A stretch of 5,620 bases of DNA from Bacteroidales bacterium (GTDB taxonomy: Bacteria; Bacteroidota; Bacteroidia; Bacteroidales; UBA7960), in the NCBI GenBank assembly GCA_007122505.1, contig SKTQ01000086.1, forward strand, positions 1 to 5,620. Direction: 5' to 3'. Of the stretch, positions 1-5,620 are shown piece by piece (within the stretch, counting starts at the first letter, position 1; each line of letters starts with the position of its first letter). The position numbers and the translations under genes were made by a program. The notes under the pieces are model-generated. The model was not told the origin of the DNA. It made no database searches and worked only from the letters and a program-made list of their open reading frames with translations.

Positions 1-2030
1 GGATAGGACCCGGTATTTTCTACCCGGACGCTAAGGTTTAAAGTTTCATTGTCGTGAATGGTGTCGGCAGAGAGTGCCAGTTCATCATATTGGAAAGTAG
101 TATAACTCAGCCCGAACCCAAACTCCCATTGCGGATTAAAACCATCCATGTCGAATGTTTTTCCGAGCCGGTCGCTGCCTTTGTGCTGATAGGTGTAGAG
201 TGAGCCACTGTAGCGAGGCCATGTGTATGGAAGCTTGCTGCTGGGGTTTGCCTGCCCGCTTATGAGGCTTGCAAGTGCTCTTCCTCCTTCGTGACCGGGC
301 CAGTATGCCATCAAAATGGCATCTGCCAGGGGTTCAATGACCCTGATTACACGCGGCCGTCCCTGTAAAAACACCAGGATAATGGGCTTACCGCTTTTGT
401 GAAATCTTTTTACCAGCTCTATCTGGTTGGGTGGAAGGTCCAGTTCATTGATGTCAGAGGGTTTTTCTGTGGCGGGTCTTTCACCGAGGGCCAGGAGGAT
501 CACATCCGCCTGCTGAGCCATACTTAGCAGGTGTGCTTCGCTTTCCACCTCGCCTTCATAACCGGTGCCGGGCGTGTACCTGACGCGTTGTTCCCCATAT
601 ACATCCTGCAATGCTTCAAACAATGTTTTTTTTCCGGGATCATCAAAAGAGGGATCATCACCGGCCCAGGTGCGGCTCCAGGGGCCGTTGAGTGCAGTCA
701 GTGCATGGGCACCGGGGCCGCTGACCAAAATGTTTTTTGCTCCCGGACTCAATGGCAGTATCTGATCCTGATTCTTGAGCAAAGTGATGCTCTCCAGTGC
801 TGCCTGGTAACTCATCTCAGCAAACTCATCAGACCCAAATTTATCATATCCGGCCGGGTCGTGGTAGGGTGCTTCAAACAAACCAAGTTTAAATTTCACG
901 TACAGGATTCTGCGCACGGCATCATCGATCCGGCTCATGGGGATCGCCCCGGCATTGACCAGTTCAACCACATTTTTCGCAAACTCAGCATCATAGGGCG
1001 TCATGCTCATGTCCAGACCGGCTGTCACGGCAATTCTTACTGCTTCCAGCGTATCTTTTGCCACATGATGCATGGTCACTAAGCGGTCCACATCCTGCCA
1101 GTCAGAAAGCACAAAACCTTTCAATCCAAGTTCGCCTTTCAGGATGTCGGTGATAAAGTACTTGTCTGCGTGTCCGGGAATGCCATTGACCGATCCTGAG
1201 TTTAGCATCACGGTAAGGGCACCGGCATTGATGGCATGCCTGAAGGGTTCTATATAGTATTGGCGGAGATAGTGTTCCGGGATGTAGGCCGGGCTTCGGT
1301 CTTTACCGCTGAAAGGTGTGCCATAGCCGACAAAGTGCTTTAAGCAGACTGCAACACGGGTAGTGTCTGACAGTGAACTTCCTTGCTGGCCCTCCACAAA
1401 AGCTACACCCATCACATTGTTGATGTGGGTATCTTCTCCATATGTTTCAAAAATCCTGCCCCACAGGGGTTGCATACTCACATCCAATACGGGCGCATAA
1501 TTCCATGGTTGTGATGATGCACGCATTTCATAGGCGGTAATTTCTCCGGTTATCCTGGCAAGCTCAGGATTCCAGCTTGCAGCCAGCCCGATCTGATGGG
1601 GGAAAAGCGTAGAACCCGCTGTATAATTTGCGCCGTGAACCGCATCCATTCCATAGATCACGGGGATATTGTGTCGTGAGTGTTCTGCAATATAATCCTG
1701 TATGGTTTTGATGATGCGGTGCCACTCCTCCCTGGATGGTGGGTAAACGCCTTTGTTCTGAATGGATCCGATATGCACTTCCTGCAGGAAATAACGCAGT
1801 TTTGCCGTGTCAAGCACAAGCGTATCAAAGTCGTTCCAAAAGGGGCCTTCAGTGAGTGCGGTCAGGCCGACGTTGGTCATCTGGCCTGCTTTTTCTTCAA
1901 GGGTGAGTAGTTGCAATAAGCTGTCGGCCCGCTGGAGATGTATATCAGAATACATCTCCAGCTCAGGCGGGCGACAGCTACCAACCAAAAACAACACTCC
2001 AACAATGGGCAAAATGTGCAAATACTTCAT
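1..2030 (-). CDS. GH3 family beta-glucosidase / exo-beta-glucan hydrolase, lipoprotein (C-terminus cut by window edge)
   Basis: The frame is open for 676 residues from the ATG at 2030-2028 to the window edge. A lipoprotein signal (MKYLHILPIVGVLFLVGSC, Cys19) predicts a membrane-anchored enzyme. The GH3 N-terminal barrel (about residues 35-390) shows MDAVHG with D129 and H132, the WGRIFETYGED stretch, KHFVGYG with K231/H232, and LSDWQD with D310 as the expected nucleophile. The GH3 C domain starts near LLKN (417-420). GERPATEKPSD resembles the barley ExoI-type acid/base loop, making E522 the likely acid/base. GFGLSYTTF (from 638) and VRVENTG mark the start of the fibronectin III-like tail; I estimate some 70 residues are missing. 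The family releases terminal glucose (sometimes xylose) from beta-linked oligosaccharides. The gene starts 10 bases after the upstream hydrolase stop, so co-translation is likely. No frameshift was seen. Residues 18-38 are encoded by a large palindrome. The family call is firm; the exact linkage cut is unknown. Confidence 0.95.
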   Translation of the reverse strand, partial: MKYLHILPIVGVLFLVGSCRPPELEMYSDIHLQRADSLLQLLTLEEKAGQMTNVGLTALTEGPFWNDFDTLVLDTAKLRYFLQEVHIGSIQNKGVYPPSREEWHRIIKTIQDYIAEHSRHNIPVIYGMDAVHGANYTAGSTLFPHQIGLAASWNPELARITGEITAYEMRASSQPWNYAPVLDVSMQPLWGRIFETYGEDTHINNVMGVAFVEGQQGSSLSDTTRVAVCLKHFVGYGTPFSGKDRSPAYIPEHYLRQYYIEPFRHAINAGALTVMLNSGSVNGIPGHADKYFITDILKGELGLKGFVLSDWQDVDRLVTMHHVAKDTLEAVRIAVTAGLDMSMTPYDAEFAKNVVELVNAGAIPMSRIDDAVRRILYVKFKLGLFEAPYHDPAGYDKFGSDEFAEMSYQAALESITLLKNQDQILPLSPGAKNILVSGPGAHALTALNGPWSRTWAGDDPSFDDPGKKTLFEALQDVYGEQRVRYTPGTGYEGEVESEAHLLSMAQQADVILLALGERPATEKPSDINELDLPPNQIELVKRFHKSGKPIILVFLQGRPRVIRVIEPLADAILMAYWPGHEGGRALASLISGQANPSSKLPYTWPRYSGSLYTYQHKGSDRLGKTFDMDGFNPQWEFGFGLSYTTFQYDELALSADTIHDNETLNLSVRVENTGSY
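1919..1979 (-). repeat. 61-base bulged palindrome inside the GH3 coding sequence
   Basis: Read on the minus strand, three arm blocks pair in order: AGCTGTCG with CGACAGCT (8 bp), CCCGC with GCGGG (5 bp) and TGGAGATGTAT with ATACATCTCCA (11 bp). The loop is TCTGAT, with a 6-base bulge (CTGAGC) on the 5' side and a single C bulge on the 3' side. That gives 24 Watson-Crick pairs in 61 bases. It encodes residues 18-38, starting at the Ser-Cys of the lipobox and covering the linker before the catalytic domain, and it keeps the reading frame. It may act as an mRNA hairpin or be the remnant of a small inserted palindrome. The structure is plain in the sequence; the role is unknown. Confidence 0.85.
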
Positions 2031-2040
2031 AGTTCAAAAA

Positions 2041-3363
2041 CTAGTAAACATAGAAAGGCACATTTGCCGCTCCTGCATTATTATATTGATCAGTGACATA
2101 AACCAGAATGCGGTATTCACCGGGTTCTGGGGGTGCATTGAAAATGATTCTTTTGAGGTCGGCTGAAACGATCAGTCCTTCGATACTTGCCGGACGCGGT
2201 TCATAATCACCGCCATCGCTAAGCACCTGTGGTTCGGGCATGATTTCTGCCCTTACACCCAAGCTTTCCTTGTCATGATGCTCTACGCTGATAATAACTG
2301 CATAGCTGCCGTCACGATCCAATTGCACGCTGTCAAAGCGTCCGCCCTTTCCTGCGATGGAAATATCCAGGATTCTTGGGGCCTTTTGCTCAGGCCATTC
2401 ACCCGTCCAGAGATATTCCATTGTATGCACAGGTTCCATACTTTCGCCAGCTTCCGTAAAAAATCCGTACCATGAAGGTGTGCGTTCCTGCTTTTGTCCC
2501 CAGAGAAAAACGTAAGAGCCCATGCAGTTTGCATCATCTGCAAGTATGACATCTTTATAGCGGGTTTTTATGGTTTCTGATTTTTCTGTGGATGTTTGTT
2601 CAATTGGTCTTCCCCATGCTGTTTGAGGCATCTCCCAATGTCCGACAGGCCCCCATTCGGTAACCAGGTAGGGACCATCGTAGCCGGCATTTTCCAGGTA
2701 TTGAGGCAGGTTGATCAATGCGCCGTACATTTGGATGGAGAGGAAATCAAGGTCGGGACAATTCTCTGCAATGTATGCAACTTCATCGGGGCCAATTCCG
2801 GCAAGCATAGTGGTGGTCACATGGTTACCGTCCACCTCTTTGATCATCTTCGCAATATCGTTTACGGCATCCCAAACTTTAAAATTAGTATATCGAAGGT
2901 TTAATTCGTTACCGATACCCCATCCAAGAAGTGCCGGATGGTCTTTCAGTTCCATTACCTCATGGCGAAAGCGTTCCAGTTGAGCTTTTACGGCGTCTTC
3001 ATCATCATAATCAAATCCATGACGCTCACGTGCCATATCCAGTCCCATCATCACCATGAGGCCATGTTCGTAAGCTTCATCAAGGATTTCCAGGGCAGGG
3101 CGCCGGCTATTGTCTGTGCGCCATGTGCGGAATGAGTTACCGCCATGGGCTGCCACCCGGTAACAAGGGCCAAACTCGCAGCCGGCACCTTTTACATAAA
3201 ATTCTTCACCATTTACAAACAAACGGAATCTTCCGTCAACTTCACGCATCTCAACATGGGAGGGACCTTCCGTTAGGTATTTACTGCCGGATTCCTGCGC
3301 CGGCGAACAAGCAAAAATCATAATTGCCGCAAGAAAAAAAATGAATAGATTAAGGGTTTTCAT
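2041..3363 (-). CDS. Clan GH-A glycoside hydrolase lipoprotein with C-terminal beta domain (GH2-like barrel; possibly GH158 endo-beta-1,3-glucanase)
   Basis: The protein has 440 residues from the ATG at 3363-3361. That start gives a clean lipoprotein signal (MKTLNLFIFFLAAIMIFACS, Cys19). A longer frame begins at TTG 3402, overlaps the permease stop and would put 13 polar residues before the signal, so I reject it. NGEEFYVKGAG (51-61) and NSFRTW (76-81) open a TIM barrel. HPALLGWGIGNEL supplies the acid/base E153 and LVTEWG the nucleophile E236, the retaining GH-A pattern with 83 residues between them. Y213 and the WGQKQERTPSWYG stretch (from W288) probably line the cleft. Residues from about 328 form a beta-rich Ig-like module ending ANVPFYVY. 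C62 and C67 could form a disulfide. The barrel plus Ig-like tail, the spacing and the GH3 neighbour fit what I recall of GH158 beta-1,3-glucanases. A GH2- or GH5-like enzyme with another beta-glycan substrate remains possible. It lies 35 bases after the permease and 10 before GH3. Confidence 0.9.
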   Translation of the reverse strand: MKTLNLFIFFLAAIMIFACSPAQESGSKYLTEGPSHVEMREVDGRFRLFVNGEEFYVKGAGCEFGPCYRVAAHGGNSFRTWRTDNSRRPALEILDEAYEHGLMVMMGLDMARERHGFDYDDEDAVKAQLERFRHEVMELKDHPALLGWGIGNELNLRYTNFKVWDAVNDIAKMIKEVDGNHVTTTMLAGIGPDEVAYIAENCPDLDFLSIQMYGALINLPQYLENAGYDGPYLVTEWGPVGHWEMPQTAWGRPIEQTSTEKSETIKTRYKDVILADDANCMGSYVFLWGQKQERTPSWYGFFTEAGESMEPVHTMEYLWTGEWPEQKAPRILDISIAGKGGRFDSVQLDRDGSYAVIISVEHHDKESLGVRAEIMPEPQVLSDGGDYEPRPASIEGLIVSADLKRIIFNAPPEPGEYRILVYVTDQYNNAGAANVPFYVY

Positions 3364-3398
3364 AAGCTTGGGTTTTGTTTGATCTTTTAAAAAAATTG

Positions 3399-4967
3399 TC
3401 AATCTTTAATCAACTCCTCTTCCAGTTCTTCCAGGGATTTTCCTTTTGTTTCCGGGACAAAGCGCCATACAAACAAGAAGGTTAACAGGCCAAAGATGGC
3501 ATAAATCAGATACGTACCAGCTGACCCAAGGTATTCCAATTGCACAGGGAATACGGTTGCCACCGAAAAACTGACAATGGAGTTCCAGAAGCCCATGATT
3601 GATATGGCCAGACCGCGCAGCTTGTTGGGGAAGATCTCCGAGAGCAGGGCCCACATTACAGGACCGAGGGATATGGCAAAAGATGCCACAAACATCAACA
3701 ATCCAATCAGTACCCATATTGAATGGATGCTGATGGAATGTTTCAGGATGATTTCCTTGAAATTGTTATAGGTATCCTGACCCACTTTTTCTTTTACAAG
3801 GCTGAAAAATGCCACTTCACTTTCGAATGCTTCACCCTGAAGTTCATCAAGGGCACGGATATTCATCAGATGGTAAGTGTCAGCCTGCATTTCCTGAACC
3901 TCTGCCATTAGATTCTCCATGGATTTAGCATCAATAGTATATTTCGCATTTAAAAATGAGAAACTTACAATCAGCATGGAGATACAAATACCGGCAGCAC
4001 CGATATACAGCAAGGGCTTTCGGCCAAACTTGTCAATGAGCAGAATGGCCGCAACCGTCATCACCACGTTGGTAACGCCAAGGATTGCCGCCTGCAGGAA
4101 GGCAGCGTCTTTGCCGCCGCCTGCCATTTCGAAGATCATCGGTGCATAATAGAAGATGGCGTTTATGCCCGTAATTTGTTGAAAGAAAGCAATTCCGAAG
4201 CCTATGATCAACACGGTTTTCATTCGCCTGGAAAATACATCTGACCATTTGGCTTTTTCTCTATTGATGTCTTCGTGTAGACTTGACTGGATTTCTTTGA
4301 ATACTACCTTAGAATGGATCTCCCCATTGATTTTTGCCAGTACGCAAAGTGCTTCTTCGTTATTACCCTTTTGCATGAGCCAGCGCGGGCTTCGAGGGAC
4401 AAAAAACAGAAGTATCAGATAGATCACAGCCGGCACCGCCTCTACGCCTAACATAACACGCCATTTCAGGTCCGGATCGGCAATGGTTTGCTGAAAATAA
4501 TAATTGGAAAAGTACGCGATTGAGATACCCAGTACGATGTTTAGCTGATTGAAGGTAACGAGTCTTCCGCGCAGGTTTTTGGGCGCTATTTCGGCAATAT
4601 ACATCGGAGCAACCAGTATGGCCATCCCTACACCCAGTCCACCCAGAATACGTGCAAAAAGAAAAATTCCGATATTAAAAGACAAGGCTGTGATTATAGC
4701 ACTCAAGGTAAACAAAACAGCCGTAAGTTTCAGAATAGTGCGCCGGCCAAATCTGTCAGCCAGCCTTCCGGCTATGATATTCCCTCCTATGGCACCCAGG
4801 ATCAGTGAACTCACCGAAAAGCCTATCAGCATAGAGCCGGAGTCCAGGTTAAACGTTCCGCGATAAAAAGGTGTTGCACCGGAAATGACAGCACTGTCAA
4901 ACCCCAGAAGGAATCCTCCAAGGGCAACAATCAAACTGATAAAAACTGTATAGGATTTTTGGTTCAT
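3399..4967 (-). CDS. Sugar porter family MFS transporter (XylE/GLUT-like sugar:H+ symporter)
   Basis: This complete 522-residue inner-membrane permease has the sugar-porter signatures in order: GFDSAVISG with D24 (equivalent of the XylE proton-coupling Asp), GRLADRFGRR (67-76), R106 in TM4, Q141 in TM5, PRSPRWL (191-197), QQITGIN (263-269), DKFGRK (312-317), GPVMWALLSEIFP with W439, and PETKG (505-509). The Gln, Asn and Trp positions match those that hold sugar in XylE and GLUT1, so a hexose or pentose substrate is likely; glucose fits the neighbours. Twelve hydrophobic segments can be placed. The loop between TM9 and TM10 (about 341-412) is roughly 70 residues, charged and probably helical, far longer than in XylE, and should face the periplasm. 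The usual PESPR motif has Arg192 in place of Glu. The start at 4967 lacks a Shine-Dalgarno. It is first in a tight three-gene run. Confidence 0.95.
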   Translation of the reverse strand: MNQKSYTVFISLIVALGGFLLGFDSAVISGATPFYRGTFNLDSGSMLIGFSVSSLILGAIGGNIIAGRLADRFGRRTILKLTAVLFTLSAIITALSFNIGIFLFARILGGLGVGMAILVAPMYIAEIAPKNLRGRLVTFNQLNIVLGISIAYFSNYYFQQTIADPDLKWRVMLGVEAVPAVIYLILLFFVPRSPRWLMQKGNNEEALCVLAKINGEIHSKVVFKEIQSSLHEDINREKAKWSDVFSRRMKTVLIIGFGIAFFQQITGINAIFYYAPMIFEMAGGGKDAAFLQAAILGVTNVVMTVAAILLIDKFGRKPLLYIGAAGICISMLIVSFSFLNAKYTIDAKSMENLMAEVQEMQADTYHLMNIRALDELQGEAFESEVAFFSLVKEKVGQDTYNNFKEIILKHSISIHSIWVLIGLLMFVASFAISLGPVMWALLSEIFPNKLRGLAISIMGFWNSIVSFSVATVFPVQLEYLGSAGTYLIYAIFGLLTFLFVWRFVPETKGKSLEELEEELIKD

Positions 4968-4996
4968 GTGGATATAGTCATTTTAAGATGTATTAT

Positions 4997-5020
4997 GGGG
5001 ATTATGAAAATATTATCCCC
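4997..5020 (-). promoter_or_regulatory. Hairpin in the leader of the permease gene
   Basis: GGGGAT (4997-5002) and ATCCCC (5015-5020) form a 6-bp stem with a 12-base AT-rich interior that may add two or three weaker pairs after one mismatch. It ends about 30 bases upstream of the permease ATG. It could influence mRNA stability or translation. No U-tract follows it on the minus strand, so it is not a standard terminator. Confidence 0.4.
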
Positions 5021-5066
5021 GCCATGTCGAAATCAGGCATACGGTTTGTGATACATAAAGTTGTGC

Positions 5067-5105
5067 ATCAACAGCAGGGTAGAAACTGATTACCCCGCTG
5101 TTGAT
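5067..5105 (-). promoter_or_regulatory. Strong 15-bp intergenic RNA hairpin downstream of the susD-like gene
   Basis: ATCAACAGC (5067-5075) pairs with GCTGTTGAT (5097-5105), and GGGTA (5077-5081) with TACCC (5091-5095), around a 9-base loop (5082-5090). The one non-matching position (A5076, C5096) is an A-C mismatch in plus-strand RNA but a G-U pair in minus-strand RNA. The full 15-bp stem therefore forms in the strand that carries the genes, which favours an RNA role. No U-tract follows it (GCACAACTTTATG comes next). A processing or stability element between the highly expressed SusC/D part and the distal genes is one reading; an atypical terminator is another. Confidence 0.7.
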
Positions 5106-5125
5106 AACACCACCATCATCATCAT
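5090..5125 (-). other. Candidate 11-codon leader mini-ORF (MMMMVVLSTAG)
   Basis: On the minus strand four ATG codons and two GTG codons are followed by TTA TCA ACA GCG GGG and TAA. The first ATG is preceded by the A-rich TTAAA, a favourable start context in Bacteroidota. The last codons run through the 5' arm of the hairpin at 5067-5105 and the stop reaches its loop, so a translating ribosome would open the hairpin. It is too short to judge by coding statistics and may be chance from a triplet repeat. Confidence 0.25.
5108..5125. repeat. Short triplet repeat, (CAC)2(CAT)4 on the plus strand
   Basis: Six consecutive triplets: two CAC then four CAT, reading as four ATG then two GTG on the minus strand. 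Such runs can vary in length by slippage. Here a change in copy number would alter the number of start codons of the candidate mini-ORF but not its frame. Confidence 0.7.
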
Positions 5126-5213
5126 TTTAACCAAACAACAGGTAGATCTCCGGTAAATTTTTAAATAGAGAAAAACCATTGTTGTTCATTTTTGCTGAAC
5201 GGATAACCGTTGC

Positions 5214-5243
5214 AGTGCTTTTTATGTCGCACTTAAAAAGTGC
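5214..5243. repeat. Nested AGTGC / GCACTT / AAGTGC inverted-repeat cluster
   Basis: GCACTT (5229-5234) can pair with AAGTGC (5238-5243) over a 3-base loop. The first five bases of the same arm (GCACT, 5229-5233) can instead pair with AGTGC (5214-5218) over a 10-base loop. The two hairpins exclude each other because they share the central arm. It lies about 40 bases downstream of the SusD stop. No U-tract follows on the minus strand, so terminator function is doubtful; a 3' end stability structure is possible. Confidence 0.45.
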
Positions 5244-5282
5244 TTAAATGAATCTTTTCCCGTGGTTTTACCGGATTCCGGA

Positions 5283-5620
5283 TTAATAACCGGCATTTTG
5301 GTTGAACACACCTGCCGACAAGTCCATTTCTGTTTGTGGTATAGGCAGGAATCCTTTTGTTGCCGGGTTGAAAGTCACGTCAAATATGACTTGGTCGCCA
5401 ACGTAGTTTGGGCCCCGGATGCCGGAATGGCTTAACTCTTGTGTGGCATAGTCCAGCCCGCGTCTTAATACGTCGAAGTAACGAATTCCTTCCAGTGATA
5501 GCTCCAGTCTTCTTTCTTTCCAGATATTTTCAAAAGTTGCCGGTACTGATTCCAGACCTACCCTTGCCCTGACCCTGTCAAGGTATTCCTGTTTGTTTGG
5601 GCTGTCGAGTTCAGCGGCCA
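5283..5620 (-). CDS. susD-like: SusD/RagB family outer-membrane glycan-binding lipoprotein (C-terminal 111 residues; start beyond window)
   Basis: The frame is open from the window edge at 5620 (two extra bases, first full codon at 5618) to a TAA at 5285-5283. The translated part carries the SusD/RagB C-terminal signatures: a YLDRVRARVG helix, then ENIWKERRLELSLEGIRYFD, DVLRRG, and the family ending GFLPIPQTEMDLSAGVFNQNAGY read in two overlapping parts (GFLPIPQTEMDL and DLSAGVFNQNAGY). SusD proteins are surface lipoproteins that cap a SusC TonB-dependent transporter and present glycans to it. The N-terminal signal, TPR-like part and most of the binding face are outside the window. A susC gene would be expected just upstream, at higher coordinates. 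The 315-base gap to the permease, against 35 and 10 bases between the later genes, suggests a regulatory break in the operon. The ligand cannot be read from this fragment. Confidence 0.95.
   Translation of the reverse strand, partial: AAELDSPNKQEYLDRVRARVGLESVPATFENIWKERRLELSLEGIRYFDVLRRGLDYATQELSHSGIRGPNYVGDQVIFDVTFNPATKGFLPIPQTEMDLSAGVFNQNAGY

Larger units (their letters stand above)
4968..5282. other. 315-base intergenic region between susD-like gene and permease, rich in inverted repeats
   Basis: No conventional gene is visible on either strand. In the direction of transcription it holds a CCGG-AAT-CCGG dyad (5271-5281) right after the SusD stop, a GCACTT/AAGTGC hairpin cluster (5214-5243), two overlapping 5-bp hairpins (AACGG/CCGTT at 5198-5211, GTTCA/TGAAC at 5184-5200) followed by a TTTTT run near 5171-5175, an ATG/GTG triplet run (5108-5125), the 15-bp hairpin (5067-5105) and a GGGGAT/ATCCCC hairpin (4997-5020). 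I see no classical GC-stem-plus-U-tract terminator and no convincing Bacteroidota TAnnTTTG promoter, so read-through with RNA processing is as plausible as a separate promoter for the downstream genes. Confidence 0.7.

Noticed and set aside
531..1082. 183-codon plus-strand open frame
   Set aside because: It lies wholly inside the GH3 gene, antisense, and its product has no recognisable family features, while the minus-strand frame has all GH3 motifs.
1919..1979. Integron attC site or transposon end as the explanation of the GH3 palindrome
   Set aside because: The outer arms lack the GTTRRRY-type recombination sites of attC, there is no nearby integrase or transposase, and no target duplication is visible.
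3364..3402. N-terminal extension of the GH-A hydrolase to a TTG start at 3402
   Set aside because: It overlaps the permease stop, uses TTG, and would put 13 polar and charged residues before an otherwise perfect lipoprotein signal peptide.
4997..5066. Bacteroidota-type promoter (TTTG/TAnnTTTG) for the permease operon
   Set aside because: The nearest minus-strand match (TATTTTCA) misses two consensus positions, lies inside a hairpin and lacks a convincing upstream box at the right spacing.
5061..5156. Plus-strand Thr-Thr-Ile-Ile-Ile-Ile codon run resembling a threonine-operon leader peptide
   Set aside because: Only a TTG could start the frame, and no plus-strand biosynthetic operon follows; the run is the reverse of the ATG/GTG triplet repeat.
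5171..5211. Rho-independent terminator for susD
   Set aside because: The two 5-bp stems are weak and overlap, and the T run comes 8 bases after the stem rather than directly at its foot.
1..5620. CRISPR array, tRNA, rRNA or mobile element
   Set aside because: No regularly spaced repeats, no cloverleaf or rRNA-like stretch and no transposase or integrase motifs were seen on either strand.

Overview
The window looks like part of a Bacteroidota polysaccharide utilization locus (PUL). The evidence is a SusD/RagB C-terminus, two lipoprotein glycoside hydrolases, a sugar-porter MFS permease, start codons without clear Shine-Dalgarno sequences, and moderate to low GC. All genes lie on the minus strand, so transcription runs from high to low coordinates. 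The genus cannot be told from this stretch.

Layout in transcription order: (1) 5620-5283, the last 111 residues of a SusD-like glycan-binding lipoprotein; its susC partner would be expected beyond position 5620. (2) 5282-4968, a 315-base gap without a conventional gene but with several inverted repeats. The best is a 15-bp hairpin at 5067-5105 that pairs fully only in minus-strand RNA, preceded by an 11-codon mini-ORF whose stop lies in the hairpin. (3) 4967-3399, a complete 522-residue sugar/H+ symporter with an unusually long periplasmic loop. (4) 3363-2041, a complete 440-residue clan GH-A hydrolase with a C-terminal beta domain, possibly GH158 (endo-beta-1,3-glucanase). (5) 2030-1, a GH3 exo-beta-glucosidase-type lipoprotein whose last C-terminal part is cut off by the window edge.

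The last three genes are separated by only 35 and 10 bases and are probably one transcription unit. A reasonable model is that SusC/SusD imports a beta-glucan oligosaccharide, the GH-A enzyme shortens it, GH3 releases glucose, and the MFS permease carries the monosaccharide across the inner membrane. A beta-1,3-glucan substrate is an inference from the enzyme combination, not something the sequence proves.

The strongest unexplained signal is a 61-base near-perfect palindrome (1919-1979; 24 base pairs in three blocks) inside the GH3 coding sequence. It starts exactly at the Ser-Cys of the lipobox.
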